Of a DNA stretch of 64,000 nucleotides, positions 1 to 10,412 are shown one piece after another (the stretch's first letter is position 1; the number at the start of each line of letters is the position of its first letter). The translations under genes were made by a program, and so were the position numbers. The stretch is from NCBI GenBank assembly GCA_030770425.1, contig JASJFT010000014.1:186001-250000 (forward strand), read 5' to 3'. The DNA comes from Darksidea phi. Its lineage: Eukaryota; Ascomycota; Dothideomycetes; Pleosporales; Lentitheciaceae. Under the pieces are notes generated by a model, which was not told where the DNA came from, did not search any database, and worked only from the letters and a program-made list of their open reading frames with translations.

Positions 1-37
1 GCGGCATGAAATATTGACACCCGATCTGAATGGGCAG

Positions 38-1429
38 CTACTTACCATCCAAATTTTCAGCAACGGCGACCGAGTCATTCATTATACTTGAAGCCAGCTG
101 TGGGGGCGACACCCTGTACAAAATCGAATCGAGACCGGTTCTGTCGACAAAGCTACCTGCGGCAATCATTGGCATCAACTTGTCGTCAACGCCTGCGGCA
201 AGTTTCTCCATAATGGAGTCGATTGCGATGCCGCCCGGTGTACCCCACGCTGTGCCTGTGAAGAGTTCCTGCTTGAGGGTTTTTTTCACTACCCAGGTCC
301 CCAGTTGCTCCTCCTGTTGCGCTTTCCTGAAGGAAAACACGGCGTGTAGATACAGTGCGCGTAAAGATGGCCTCTTGTCGTTCAGAAACTTGAGCCGCCG
401 ACCGTCAAGATCCGCAAATTTTTTGCCTTTATCTGGCACGCTCTCTTGCCCGAATGTTTGATTCAATAGCTTCCGATCGACGACAACGATTTTGAGCGCG
501 TCTTTCTCATACGGCTCGCCATTGTCCGGGATAATGGCCAGTTGTCCGCGATCGTAGTATTCCTCGATTTTCGAATGCATGAACAGGACATTCTTCTTGT
601 GGTAAAGTAATGGACCGGGCCTTTTGATGTCTAGGACAGCCGCTAGGTTCTCGTCTTTCATTTTTCTTGGGAGTATATGGGCCATCTTCCTCTGTGTTGC
701 TGAGTAGGCATGGAGTACTGTGCACCACACTTGGCCGTCTTTTTTTCGTACTCCATAATAGTCTTCGGCCTCCTTTTTCTGCTTCTTGTACATGCTGTCT
801 TTCTTCTTCTTGTTATCGTGATCCACTTCCTCTGTCAAAGTCAGCTCCATGAGGAAATTCTCAAGAGCCTTCTCCACTTGCTGCTCTACCGGCTTCAAGT
901 TATTCCCCTCCCGGATGTGTCGGCGCCCTTTATCTTCGGTGCGTTGTTGCGACTGTTGTGAGGGTGCGTCTTGCGTCTCGTCCTGACGTTCTTCCGTTTC
1001 TGGCAGGAATTTGCTTTGCATCTTCAACAGTCGCAGCCTCTCTTGGTCCATTTTCATTCGTCTGAATAATGAACTATTGTCTAGCATGGAGGTCGTTTTA
1101 CTTAGACCCTCTCCGTATAAATATAGCGCGAAAGCCAGGACATCGAGCAATTTGAGACGGTTGCTGTGCAGAGTGGTGCTCTCAGAGGCTTGAAAGGACG
1201 CGCTGTCCATAATCGTATCCGAAAAACAATCTTCCTTCAGCTTATCGTAGTATGGCATCAAGTCAATCAACAACTCCCGCTCATATTCAGGAAGTCTATG
1301 GAAAATCTCTTCGCAGTCCTCTATGCAATCGCGATTGTCCTCCTTAGCCTTATAGCATTGTTCGAAACGCTTTAAGTCGAAATGAGGCGAGAATTTTGGT
1401 ACTTCGTCCTCAAGCCATGTCGGACTCAT
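38..1429 (-). CDS. HNH nuclease-like domain protein (3' end probably outside window)
   Basis: The 463-residue frame ends in a region that resembles the fungal HNH_2-type module: WC at 235-236, then KMAHILP at 249-255, and a later His in LFMHSKIEEYYDRGQ (about 282-296). In family members the AHI motif and that His belong to the metal/DNA-binding fold. The N-terminal 230 residues are charged and probably helical or disordered, with a Gln/Ser-rich stretch near 135-165. The apparent stop lies inside a perfect splice donor (minus strand G|GTAAGTAG, GT at 45-44), so the coding sequence probably continues through an intron past the left edge. Function in fungi is unknown; such orphan HNH proteins are common in Dothideomycetes accessory regions. 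The start is the first ATG of a frame that fits the family length. Confidence 0.7.
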   Translation of the reverse strand: MSPTWLEDEVPKFSPHFDLKRFEQCYKAKEDNRDCIEDCEEIFHRLPEYERELLIDLMPYYDKLKEDCFSDTIMDSASFQASESTTLHSNRLKLLDVLAFALYLYGEGLSKTTSMLDNSSLFRRMKMDQERLRLLKMQSKFLPETEERQDETQDAPSQQSQQRTEDKGRRHIREGNNLKPVEQQVEKALENFLMELTLTEEVDHDNKKKKDSMYKKQKKEAEDYYGVRKKDGQVWCTVLHAYSATQRKMAHILPRKMKDENLAAVLDIKRPGPLLYHKKNVLFMHSKIEEYYDRGQLAIIPDNGEPYEKDALKIVVVDRKLLNQTFGQESVPDKGKKFADLDGRRLKFLNDKRPSLRALYLHAVFSFRKAQQEEQLGTWVVKKTLKQELFTGTAWGTPGGIAIDSIMEKLAAGVDDKLMPMIAAGSFVDRTGLDSILYRVSPPQLASSIMNDSVAVAENLDGK

Positions 1430-1866
1430 TGTGGTGTGGATAACGGTGGATGGTATGGTCTAAATTCGGCTCAAGACTTGAGACCGATGGTACACGGAGG
1501 GTCGAAAATGTTTCTGATAAATAATCAAGACAGTGTGCTGATGCGTGAACGACAGGCACCCTCGACTTACCTTTGTACGCGCCGCGAGAAGGCTTGGGCA
1601 TCCACAATCTTTCGCAGAAAATGCGGAATCTGCCACCAGGCTGAGACAGGTGAAACCGGATTTGCAGAAAATAGGCGAAGTCGGGAGCTGTGGACGTCTC
1701 GAGCGGGGTTCTTTCTGCAAGCTAAAATGTATAAAGTCCATGATTATTCGTTGGGGCAAGAATCCCACAGCCACCTATTAACTCCAAGATTGGTGTAGCT
1801 ATTTATGATCACTCACTGGTGCGAAACAGCGCCTTAACAGCTTATCGGTAGTCAACACCCCTCCAT
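1430..1866. other. Intergenic, upstream of the HNH-like gene
   Basis: Only short overlapping open frames without domain signal. It probably holds the HNH gene promoter; no clear motif was recognised. Confidence 0.5.
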
Positions 1867-2139
1867 CTAATACCTGGTCAACTCCGGCGAGCCTTCCGCA
1901 GCCGGGAAGCTAAACCGCGTCTGCACGAAAACCTTCTACATGCCATCGGCCTTCTCATCGAACTTGTAGTACACCTTGTCAAGGTCCACGCAGTGCGTCA
2001 CCATCTTGAGCGGATCGATCTGCTTGTCCTGGATCATCTTGAGAAGACTCTCCCAGTACATGTGGACGGGGGCTTGGCCGTTGCTAATGAGGCGGATCGA
2101 GTAGTCGAGGTCGACCAGTGTCGGGTTATCAATACACAA
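1867..2139 (-). pseudogene. Zinc-type alcohol dehydrogenase, C-terminal fragment with in-frame stop
   Basis: Read on the minus strand, this encodes the end of a medium-chain zinc alcohol dehydrogenase: LISNGQAPVHMYWESLLKMI, then DPLKMVTHCVDLDKVYYKFDEKADGM, the usual C-terminal helix/strand. A TAG at 1936-1938 follows GM, where relatives usually have Gln (GMQKVFVQTRFS-like). After the stop the same frame continues KVFVQTRFSFPAAEGSPEL to a second stop at 1867-1869. CAG to TAG is a CpA to TpA change, the RIP signature. No upstream catalytic or cofactor domains are seen before about 2190, so this is a truncated relic rather than a gene. Confidence 0.65.
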
Positions 2140-3260
2140 GGAGGGCGCGCAAAGAGGCTGTGGGGAAGGAAGGTTGCTACTGTCTATGATAACAGGTTGA
2201 GCACGAGTTGCTAAGGCCGAAACTCGGGCTCTCTATATAGTCTATCTGATCAGTCCTTCTGCAGTCTGCTCAGCACAGATTAGAGGCGATCAGTACTGAT
2301 CATTTTGTCCATACAGTGACCAGTCACGTGATCTCATCATGCTAAGTCAACCGTCAGCGTTGTTCCCGGGTTCTGATTGGTCCACGGGCGAGTGGGCGGA
2401 ATGGGCCGTAACAGTCGCTTGCTTCAGCCACAGGCTGGAGACGTGTTGTGGCTGAGGAAGCGATCTGATTGGAAGTACCGACCAGGGTAACAAGCTCGTA
2501 TGAACAAGCTTGCCACAGCAGCCACATAGCTGATGATAGCTTTTTAGCGTTGTAGCGAGATGCTACATGCCACGTTAGCCCATCTTGTAATTCAAAATGG
2601 CTGGTAAGCTAAACCATGACGCCGCAGCTCACAGCCTCCGTTCGCAACACAAATTAGGCTTTTTCGCAATCAGGCGGGAAGGCGACGATGTGAATGTAAT
2701 ATTTAGGTTACTAACGCTATAAGCGTTCTGAAATAGGCGTTTAACATTATCATTGCATAAAGTAAGGAACGTTCAATGCGCTTAGAGCTCTAAAGTTTTC
2801 TAAGTCTAAAGTGATTTGTTTCGCTACACCATGTGTTTCGTGACATAGTGATTAACGTTACTAAGTCTCGAAGTGATCAGCCTCCCCTTGTCCCCCAGAT
2901 TCCCATGTTTTTCGTTCCACGGAAGTGGTCGAAGCAGTTGTAAATCCGCGCCGTCGTGGGTAGAGCTCCAAACTTATCATTTACACGCTTAACTTCTTCA
3001 CTTCTATATGCCTCACAACTCAACGCCTCCAGCGCAACACTTCTAATCACCACATATAATTGCCATTAACTGTGTTGTTGCAGGTACTGAACCCGTCTCG
3101 TGTGTAGATGAGGCGTAGAGTATAGTAGTAGAAATCTCCGCCTATGGTATCTGCACTTCCGCACCTATCTTTCCAACAAACAGCACGTTAATCAATATGA
3201 TATGTGTGCGGCATGAGTTAAAAGAAAACCGGCTGCAATGCTATTACAAAGGATGTATAT
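2140..3260. other. Intergenic, about 1.1 kb, no gene seen
   Basis: No frame with domain signal on either strand. Composition is mixed, with AT-rich patches around 2700-2870. The stretch next to 2140-2190 may hold a few more codons of the dehydrogenase relic. Confidence 0.5.
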
Positions 3261-4793
3261 TCAATACGCCTCTGATCGCGAAATCGTCGGCAGACAATTT
3301 GCCACAAACCACGGCACATAAACCTCTCGTACCCATTCGCCTACCCTGATTAACCCTGCAAGCACTTGATAACACCCCTCTAACGTTGCTGTGTCTCCAA
3401 AGTCCGGTTTCCCACCTACAATCTTGATTTCGTCCTCACCATCGATCGCAAAAAACAGTGAATACCGTCCGCCAACGGCGGTGATGAGCGGCAGCGGCAT
3501 ATTAACGATATGACGTTGAGACGGGGATACGAGCGTGCGTAGGCGGTTGAAGTGCGTTGTTGCCCAGAGTGAGAGCTGGACAAGGGCAGTGGATTCACTA
3601 CCGTCGGGGGTTTTGGTTTCAATGGAGACGCAGATTGGCCGGAGGCGAACGCGGTCATAGGTAGTGTGGCTGATGCTGGATATGCCATTTCTCGTATCTG
3701 TGAGTACTTGCTTGACGAGCTTGGGCGGGATCAGCGTCTCGTCAGCGACGAGAGCGAAGTCGACGAGTTTAGATTCGGCATCAATAGTGCGGACTTTAGG
3801 AACAAGTTTGCTGTCTAGTCGTACTGCAGTGACGTTTTCTTGCTCGATGCCTGGAAGGTGCTTTATCACCTGGCGCAACATTACGGAATGTACGTCGCCA
3901 TTCCAGCTAGCCTCCAACGCGGGGGTGCCGTTGAAATCCATTGTTTTGTCGCGGATCTCGACCATTGTCTCCAGCTCTCGCAGCAGCTTCGTTGTAGAAA
4001 GCCGTCGATTCGGTGTTTCGCTCCACCAGCAGTCCTCTGTTCTCGGTCGAAGCTTGACGAACTCGTCCTTAATCTCCCTTGGTATCATGTGTTTGCCGCG
4101 CTGGATGTCTTCTACTTTATACCAAAGCTCCCGTATCTCGTCAGGAAACTGGTCCGCATCTAGGATTCTCCTTTTCACCTCTCGGTTTAGCAGGCTAAGA
4201 TCGATCATAGACTTGACTGGGCTTTTCGATCGACTTCTTGACGTTTTGGTCGGACTGGAGGATTGTTGTGTAGTCTTTGAAAAGATGCTTGCTGTATCGA
4301 ATAGTGTACTTTGCGGCCAGGAGGACACTGAACGACTCTCGGCAGATATCCAATGAGGTTCTGCAGACGATGACGACGACGGGAAGGCGGCGAGCTCGGG
4401 ATGGCTCAGTGGAGGCAATTGGGCAACGCGGTTTGAGGTTCCCAAATCGTATGTTTCGTTGTGAGCGTCGTCCATTGTCTCTGTTGCTGCCATGTCTTCT
4501 GATTCTGACACATTGTCCTCCGAGATATGAAGCGCCGCCACCTCAGCCATCATTTTCTCATGTCTCTGGCTCGAAGACCGTGTCACTCGCTCCGTCCTTT
4601 TAACATTTTGGTGTTTTCTCGATCCGCTCATCATTGACCGTTTCGTTCGTGGTGGAATAGGGTATGCGGTGGAGTTTTGCGCGTGTGCGGACGCAGCCGA
4701 CAGTTGACGTGGTGTGGGCTGGGCGGAGACCCGCTCCGACTGGCCGCGGGCTGAATCGATCCATGCGCTGATACTACTCTGCTGCGAATACAT
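3261..4793 (-). CDS. Fungal PD-(D/E)XK nuclease-like domain protein
   Basis: Intronless 510-residue protein. Residues 1-190 are low-complexity and Ser/Thr/Arg-rich. From about 200 on it matches the fungal PD-(D/E)XK nuclease-like family: the conserved opening E294 in ALEASWN, D345 in KLVDFALV, and the E392-x-K394 pair in SIETKTPDG, then the QLSLWATTHFNRL helix and the GDTATLEGCYQVLAGL helix near the end. These positions are those expected for a metal-dependent nuclease fold, but activity has not been shown for this fungal group, so nuclease function is inferred. No neighbour suggests a role. The start is the first ATG of an uninterrupted frame of family-typical length. Confidence 0.8.
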   Translation of the reverse strand: MYSQQSSISAWIDSARGQSERVSAQPTPRQLSAASAHAQNSTAYPIPPRTKRSMMSGSRKHQNVKRTERVTRSSSQRHEKMMAEVAALHISEDNVSESEDMAATETMDDAHNETYDLGTSNRVAQLPPLSHPELAAFPSSSSSAEPHWISAESRSVSSWPQSTLFDTASIFSKTTQQSSSPTKTSRSRSKSPVKSMIDLSLLNREVKRRILDADQFPDEIRELWYKVEDIQRGKHMIPREIKDEFVKLRPRTEDCWWSETPNRRLSTTKLLRELETMVEIRDKTMDFNGTPALEASWNGDVHSVMLRQVIKHLPGIEQENVTAVRLDSKLVPKVRTIDAESKLVDFALVADETLIPPKLVKQVLTDTRNGISSISHTTYDRVRLRPICVSIETKTPDGSESTALVQLSLWATTHFNRLRTLVSPSQRHIVNMPLPLITAVGGRYSLFFAIDGEDEIKIVGGKPDFGDTATLEGCYQVLAGLIRVGEWVREVYVPWFVANCLPTISRSEAY

Positions 4794-5625
4794 GCTTAGA
4801 GGAGAGATATTAGCAGGGCTGTAGATATCTATGATAGTTACGCATGCAACGACGAACTATGAAGACAATCTGTAGGTTGATGAGAGTGTGGTCAAAGCGC
4901 CTCAAGTTTTTAGTTTCTTGTTGTCGGGGCAGCAGGCACAGGGGTTCAACTTGCTTATCGATAACGACATGGCAACATTATGTCTGCACTTTTCCGCATT
5001 GCAGTCAGCAATGTGTTATAAATCATCCGCTATCGTGGTGCATTAAATTGTGGTATATAGGAACAACATCTTGGGTTCAATTCGTCTTTTGACTAGAGCA
5101 CACAGCTTGCCGGTTTAGTGATTCAACACTGGATCTTTAAAGATTTGCTATAACGTTTATTGCAAACCTGTTGTTAAGAGCTAACAGTTTGCAAAGCTCT
5201 CCAGATTTCTCTTGAAAGCTGCGATACTGCAATAACAAGCCTTTCATGTAGAGATCCCCATGGTAGGCGCGTTCTACTCGCTGCGCTACCCCACCGCCCT
5301 TAGACTTACACATGCACAATCAACTGCTGAGCCGTTCAGCAGCAGTCACAAGAGGTACTAGACCGGGGAGTGTATGAAGTATACTGTCATTAATATGTTT
5401 TGGCGACAAATCCAGCAATGCTACAATGCTTATAGGATAGCGCCGTATCTCAACCCGGAACGATAGATATGACTAAATAGTTTGCAATAGCTTTACAGCG
5501 GGGCGACAAGCGTACTAGCGACAGAAAGCCAGTTCGTAGGGAGATGTCTGCTATATACATGGGATCGGGGAATGAGTTCCTGCTACCGTACGCATCCGTG
5601 ACCTCTCAATGTGGCAGCTGGCCGA
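4794..5625. other. Intergenic, no gene seen
   Basis: Short open frames only. A stretch near 5240-5295 (minus strand) looks superficially like the 5' half of a tRNA but has no matching anticodon arm or T-arm. Confidence 0.5.
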
Positions 5626-5857
5626 CTATTTCTTCGACTCATTGGAGGCCGATACCGGGTTCTCTAACTGCGCCGTGATTCCTGACGGATCCATGATCGC
5701 GGTCATTTCATGCTACTAAATCCTTCATGACGTCCATAACGGAAGGATACATTGTCACCGTCTTCATATCCGCCTTATTGATCGCAGTAAGGGGAGCGCG
5801 ATGCAGTTGCGCCTGAGCGGCCATAGTGGTTACGATGCGTTCTTGTAGAGCTTCAAC
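5626..5857 (-). pseudogene. Possible decayed 3' coding remnant next to the SET gene
   Basis: Directly after the SET gene stop the minus strand keeps protein-like codons in shifting frames. One frame reads VEALQERIVTTMAAQAQ and later TMYPSVMDVMKDL; after a stop around 5719 a second frame reads EMTAIMDPSGITAQLENP and ends at 5626-5628. A third frame through 5880-5840 reads QVDAERLKLYKNAS before a stop. I do not recognise a family. It could be the broken end of a gene fused to, or overlapping, the SET gene, or an independent relic. Low confidence. Confidence 0.3.
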
Positions 5858-6929
5858 CTTTCCGCATCGACTTGTTCCTCACTTCTTCGTTCCAACTTTC
5901 AATGAATCGACCAGTCAACGCCTGCATCTCCAAGGTAGCTGGGCTCTCCTGATTCTCCACTAAACGCAACTGATAGCTCTTGTGGGCCCATAGTGTGGCC
6001 GACTCCCACTTCTCGATCCTCGCGTGACTGATAGCCGCAATTCGGTACGCCTGAGCATAGTAGTCCGCAAGGCCTTCCACTTCGACGAGGTCGGCGAGTT
6101 GCACACTCGCCTGCGCATTCTTGAGTGCCTTCTTCCTACCAGAGGCGCTTTTGGGGACCGAAAGGGTGAGTTGCGGTTCAAGATCGGCGAAGGCTTTGCG
6201 TATGTCGTTTCTTCGCTTATCGCTGGCCTCTTGCTCGGCTTGTTCTTGGGCGCATGCCGCGCAGGTGCATGTGAAGCCATACTGCTTTAGTCTCTTTCGA
6301 CGCACGTCGCGGCTGTGGAGAAGAGGTATGTACGTAGCGAACATCTCCTCTCCTTCTTCAATGCGCCGTATAGCGCGAACAACGCGCTTGCCTGTCGTCT
6401 CGTGCCATACTTGGCTCGTATTCGGTCGGCAGGAGTGATTGATGCGCGCGCCTTTCGGAAAGAGACCAAGATCACTATTGTTTGCACCAATGATATAGGC
6501 GTTGCTGCGGAAGATCGCAACTACGTCATCTAGATCCTCGTTTGCGGTGGTGTGGGCGTAGAGAGACTTAACGTCGGCCTTTTTGTCGTCAGAGAGCTCT
6601 TCGAATGCTCTCCGGAGTAGCAGCTCGATGTCGCCAAGAGGGTACGCAACACCGTTGCGGAATTGAGGTGGACGTATCCGTATCACAGGCGCCTCTTGTA
6701 GGATGATGTCGCCCGGTTCAAGCGTTCTTGTCGCAAACACACCTATGCCTTTGCCGGGGCTAGGCCGGGCTTCCCATACTAGGGGAAAGCCAATGCATGT
6801 GAAGTCTTCCGAGAGCCATGTCGGTATCCCCGAAGTATATGGCGATGATGGGACTGGCGCAGTACATATGTTGGTTAATGCGAGAACGGGTGAGAGTAGA
6901 GAGATGGCGAGAGGAATAGCGGCGAACAT
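5853..6929 (-). CDS. SET-domain protein with N-terminal signal peptide
   Basis: A 358-residue SMYD/SET5-like protein. The SET core begins at PGKGIGVFATRTLEPGD (about 58-74), continues to the pseudoknot segment ARINHSCRPNTSQVW (about 160-175), the VRAIRRIEEGEEMFATYI strand, and a post-SET-like Cys cluster CTCAAC near 222. These are the S-adenosylmethionine and lysine-channel motifs of protein lysine methyltransferases. Unlike the classical nuclear or cytosolic members, the first 18 residues (MFAAIPLAISLLSPVLA) form a good signal peptide, so the product may enter the secretory pathway. There is no MYND finger. The last exon may be disturbed, because other frames beyond NEE look coding-like. Substrate unknown. 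Confidence 0.8.
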   Translation of the reverse strand: MFAAIPLAISLLSPVLALTNICTAPVPSSPYTSGIPTWLSEDFTCIGFPLVWEARPSPGKGIGVFATRTLEPGDIILQEAPVIRIRPPQFRNGVAYPLGDIELLLRRAFEELSDDKKADVKSLYAHTTANEDLDDVVAIFRSNAYIIGANNSDLGLFPKGARINHSCRPNTSQVWHETTGKRVVRAIRRIEEGEEMFATYIPLLHSRDVRRKRLKQYGFTCTCAACAQEQAEQEASDKRRNDIRKAFADLEPQLTLSVPKSASGRKKALKNAQASVQLADLVEVEGLADYYAQAYRIAAISHARIEKWESATLWAHKSYQLRLVENQESPATLEMQALTGRFIESWNEEVRNKSMRKG

Positions 6930-7655
6930 GTCTACAATGGGGCGAAAGGAGAAGTAAAAAGTTCAGAATAGAGCCCGTTTGTGCTAGAAAAAGATGTTCA
7001 AACATTTGCACGAACGTGGGGTTCAACGTCCGTCTTTTGAACCCTCTTACGGCAACGTTGAAACACGTTTCAGATGGACTGTGACAGCAACCGCCCCTTG
7101 TGACAAGTTCGCTGCCTCAGGTGTCCGGGCACGAAACATTGAGCGCGCATTCTTAGCGAAGCCAAAGCGCGGTCAGTGACCTGGGGCTGTCGAAAGACTT
7201 AGCTAGTCTTTGTGGACTACAAAGTACGTGGCGGTTGACATGAGTCCAACCTGGTCCGTGCTTCCAACGTTCTCGTCCCAACCGCCTTCGCCTTATGACG
7301 AGATGCCCCATTGCGTTCGCCGAATCACTGGTAATGTCTTCGTACAATTCGATTGCTACCATCACCTGAAGCCGCCTCAAGTACCGAGTCCTAAGTCGGA
7401 GCAGGACCGTGGATAACCGCCCGCTATCTCCTTTGCCGATACCGATGCCGCATCCACCCCAGTTCTTTGAGGCGCACTTATCCCCCAACCAGATGCCCTG
7501 GATGCTTTCCCCGCGTCATGAGTGGGGCTAACGACAATTCGCGATTCGCATGACCTCGGCGTGTTGTGCTTCTCGCCTTGCTTGCCGGTATTTCTTAACA
7601 TGTCGGGTATACTTTGGACCGCTCCTGCAGGACTTACCCATTCAGAAACATCACC
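6930..7655. other. Intergenic between divergent genes
   Basis: Shared upstream region of the SET gene (minus) and the thiamine-diphosphate enzyme (plus). No coding frame with domain signal; no operator recognised. Confidence 0.5.
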
Positions 7656-9590
7656 ATGGTGTAAGTCAGGAATTATCGCAAGACGATTGGAGGCTCCGTT
7701 AATGGCGACACAGGTACACAGCATCTTTCGCCTTCTTTGAGGCCATCTGGGAAGCAGGCGTCACGCACTGCTTCGTGAACCTGGGTTCCGACCACCCTAG
7801 CATCATTGAAGCTATCGTCAAAGGCCAAAATGAGAAGAAAGGGCAATTTCCCAAGATCATCACATGTCCAAACGAGGTGTGCCATCCGCACCTTTTACGC
7901 CGAATATGTAGCTAATGCGTGCAGATGGTGGCCCTCTCCATGGCCGACGGCTACGCTCGATCGACCGGCAAACCACAATGTGTAATCATACACGTCGACG
8001 TCGGAACCCAAGGCCTCGGAGCTGCCGTACACAATGCGTCATGTGGACGCGCGCCGGTATTGATATTCGCTGGGCTATCACCATTCACGATTGAGGGAGA
8101 AATGCGGGGAAGCAGGACGGAGTACATCCACTGGATACAAGATGTGCCGGACCAAAAGCAGATAGTCGCTCAATACTGTCGGTATACTGGAGAGATCAAG
8201 ACGGGTAAGAACGTCAAGCAAATGGTAAACCGCGCTTTGTCGTTTGCCATGAGCGATCCAAAGGGCCCAGTGTATCTCGTCGGGGCGCGAGAGGCTATGG
8301 AAGAGGACCTTACACCGTATACTTTGGAGCGGGAGTATTGGCACCCAGTCGAAGCGGCTGCATTACCCCAGGGCGGCGTTCAGACTATTGCGGAAGCTCT
8401 GGTGAATGCGCAAGAACCACTGGTCATCACTGGGTTTAGTGGCAGAAATCATGCTGCAGTTCAAGAGCTGGTTAATCTAGCAGACAACGTTAAAGGACTG
8501 CGGGTGCTGGACACTGGTGGGAGTGACATGTGCTTTCCTGGTATGCGTCCCCGGAATTTTCAGCGATGCCTCCGCTAATCCCTAGTTAGCAAACCATCCT
8601 GCTTGGCTCGGCCTCCGATATGGCGTCGAACCTACTATCAAAACCGCCGACGTGATCGTCGTGCTCGACTGTGACGTTCCTTGGATAAATACACAATGCC
8701 ACCCCAAAGATGGCGCAAAAGTCTACCACATCGATGTCGACCCGCTAAAACAACAGATGCCCGTCTACTACATCAAAGCGCTGCGACGCTATCGCGCTGA
8801 CGCATACACTTCGCTTTCGCAACTCAACGCGCATCTCGGTTCCAACCATAAGGAAAAGCTTTCCAGCAATCTCTTCTCCGATCGCTGGGCAGCACTCCAA
8901 GAATCCCACAAGAAGAAACTAGACACCATCGCTGCCGAAGCCAAGGTGGATGAGAAGGGCCACTTTGGCACTCCCTATGTCGCGCAACAGCTCAAGAAGC
9001 TATGCCCAAACAACACCATCTGGGCAGTCGAAGCCGTCACTCAAACTGCCTTCGTAGCCGACCAACTCCAAGCGACCCTTCCCGGCTCATGGCTCAATTG
9101 TGGAGGTGGTGGCCTGGGCTGGTCCGGCGGTGGCGCACTGGGAATCAAGCTCGCCGCAGATTATGAAGGCAAAAAGCAATTTGTGTGCCAAATCGTCGGC
9201 GACGGCACCTATCTCTTCTCGGTCCCCGGCTCCGTATACTGGATTTCAAAGCGCTACAAGATCCCCATTCTTACCATCGTACTAAATAACAAGGGGTGGA
9301 ATGCGCCTAGGAAGAGTATGCTGCTTGTACATCCGAATGGAGAGGGGAGCAAGGTGAGTAATGAGGAGCTGAATATTTCATTTGCGCCTACGCCGGATTA
9401 TTCGGGGATCGCGAAGGCGGCGGCTGGAGGCGAGATCTGGGCGGCGCATGCGAGCACCGCGGAGGACCTGGGCAAGTTGTTGCCCGAGGCGATCAGGAGT
9501 GTCTTGAGCGGGACGACGGCGGTGTTGGATGTGCATCTCGAGGGTCCGGACGGGAAGTATGGTGGCGGGAAGGCGGCGCTAGTAGGGTAG
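7656..9590 (+). CDS. Thiamine-diphosphate-dependent enzyme (acetolactate synthase/benzoylformate decarboxylase-like)
   Basis: Inferred exons 7656-7660, 7714-7876, 7925-8540 and 8590-9590 give 594 residues. The first coding exon is only ATGGT: a strong CACCATGG start is followed at once by the donor GTAAGT, and splicing to the acceptor CAG at 7711-7713 restores MVYTASFAFFEAIWEAGVTH. Glu56 (CPNE, at an exon junction) fits the catalytic Glu of the Pyr domain; the middle domain has VITGFSGRN; the C-terminal PP domain has GDGTYLF (about 465) and NNKGWN (about 493), the Mg/ThDP-binding motif. Introns are 53, 48 and 49 nt. Members cleave or join 2-keto acids or aldehydes; the substrate cannot be told. 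No targeting signal is seen. Confidence 0.85.
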
Positions 9591-10412
9591 TTATATCTTA
9601 GAAATTCTATTGCTTGGAGGCTCAGTGGCCCGGAGAAATTTGAACAACACTATTAAAACGTGCAAGGTACGTATCACACCACTGCCCTATCGCCCTAGTC
9701 ATGAAGCTATCTTTCCCTGAGCTCCCTCAACTCTGCGTAGTTTCAGTCCGGACGTGGCGCCTTCTCTGTCTTTCCGCTGCTTCTTTCCACTTTTTGAGCA
9801 TTCTACTGTTTTGTGTGTAACTATTCCACGAACTGCTGCGGAGTGTGCCAATTTTCACCCCGAGAGCTTCTTCTCGTGCCCCTAGTTCTAGAGTTACTGA
9901 TACACCACCACCGCCTCCTTCTAGCTTCGCGATATTCTTTTCCAAGCGTCGCTTCACGTCCCATCACATTCGCCTCAGAGCATATGCGGCGAAAAGTACT
10001 ACTATTCGATAGTTGCCATTGTGCGAATAATGTAACCCTCCGCGGCGTACGCGAGCCGCTGCGTGTGGATCCTGTGGGACTTCGCGGAGTAGAGTGGTGG
10101 GGAAGGTGATTTATAGTGAGTTGGCGCTTAAGCACTAGGAAATGAGCGTTTGTGCTTACGGTGGAACTCTTGGTCAGGTTGTGTTCTGCAGGAAGCGTAG
10201 GCCACCCAGATCTCCCGTCAAGTTGATCATGCATAGTTATGGTGAAAGCAGTAGCCCCTACTGAATCTACTGTCTATACTTTGATATAAGTACGAGATAC
10301 CCTTGTTAAATATTCTTGAGTTGAGATGATGCCTCCATGAAATTGAGAGACCCGCCTAGCGCGCTTCAATCATCCTCATGCTCATGTGTTCCTCCAAGCG
10401 TGAAAATAAAAT
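9591..10412. other. Intergenic between convergent genes
   Basis: Separates the 3' ends of the ThDP enzyme and the kinase-like gene. No supported frame. Confidence 0.5.

Noticed and set aside
3664..4356. 230-residue open frame on the plus strand
   Set aside because: Antisense to the PD-(D/E)XK gene, Ser-rich, no domain or plausible start context.
5228..5300. tRNA-like 5' half on the minus strand (GGGGTAGCGCAGCGAGTAGA)
   Set aside because: D-arm-like sequence is present, but no anticodon stem pairs properly and no T-arm (GTTCGA) follows within a sensible distance.
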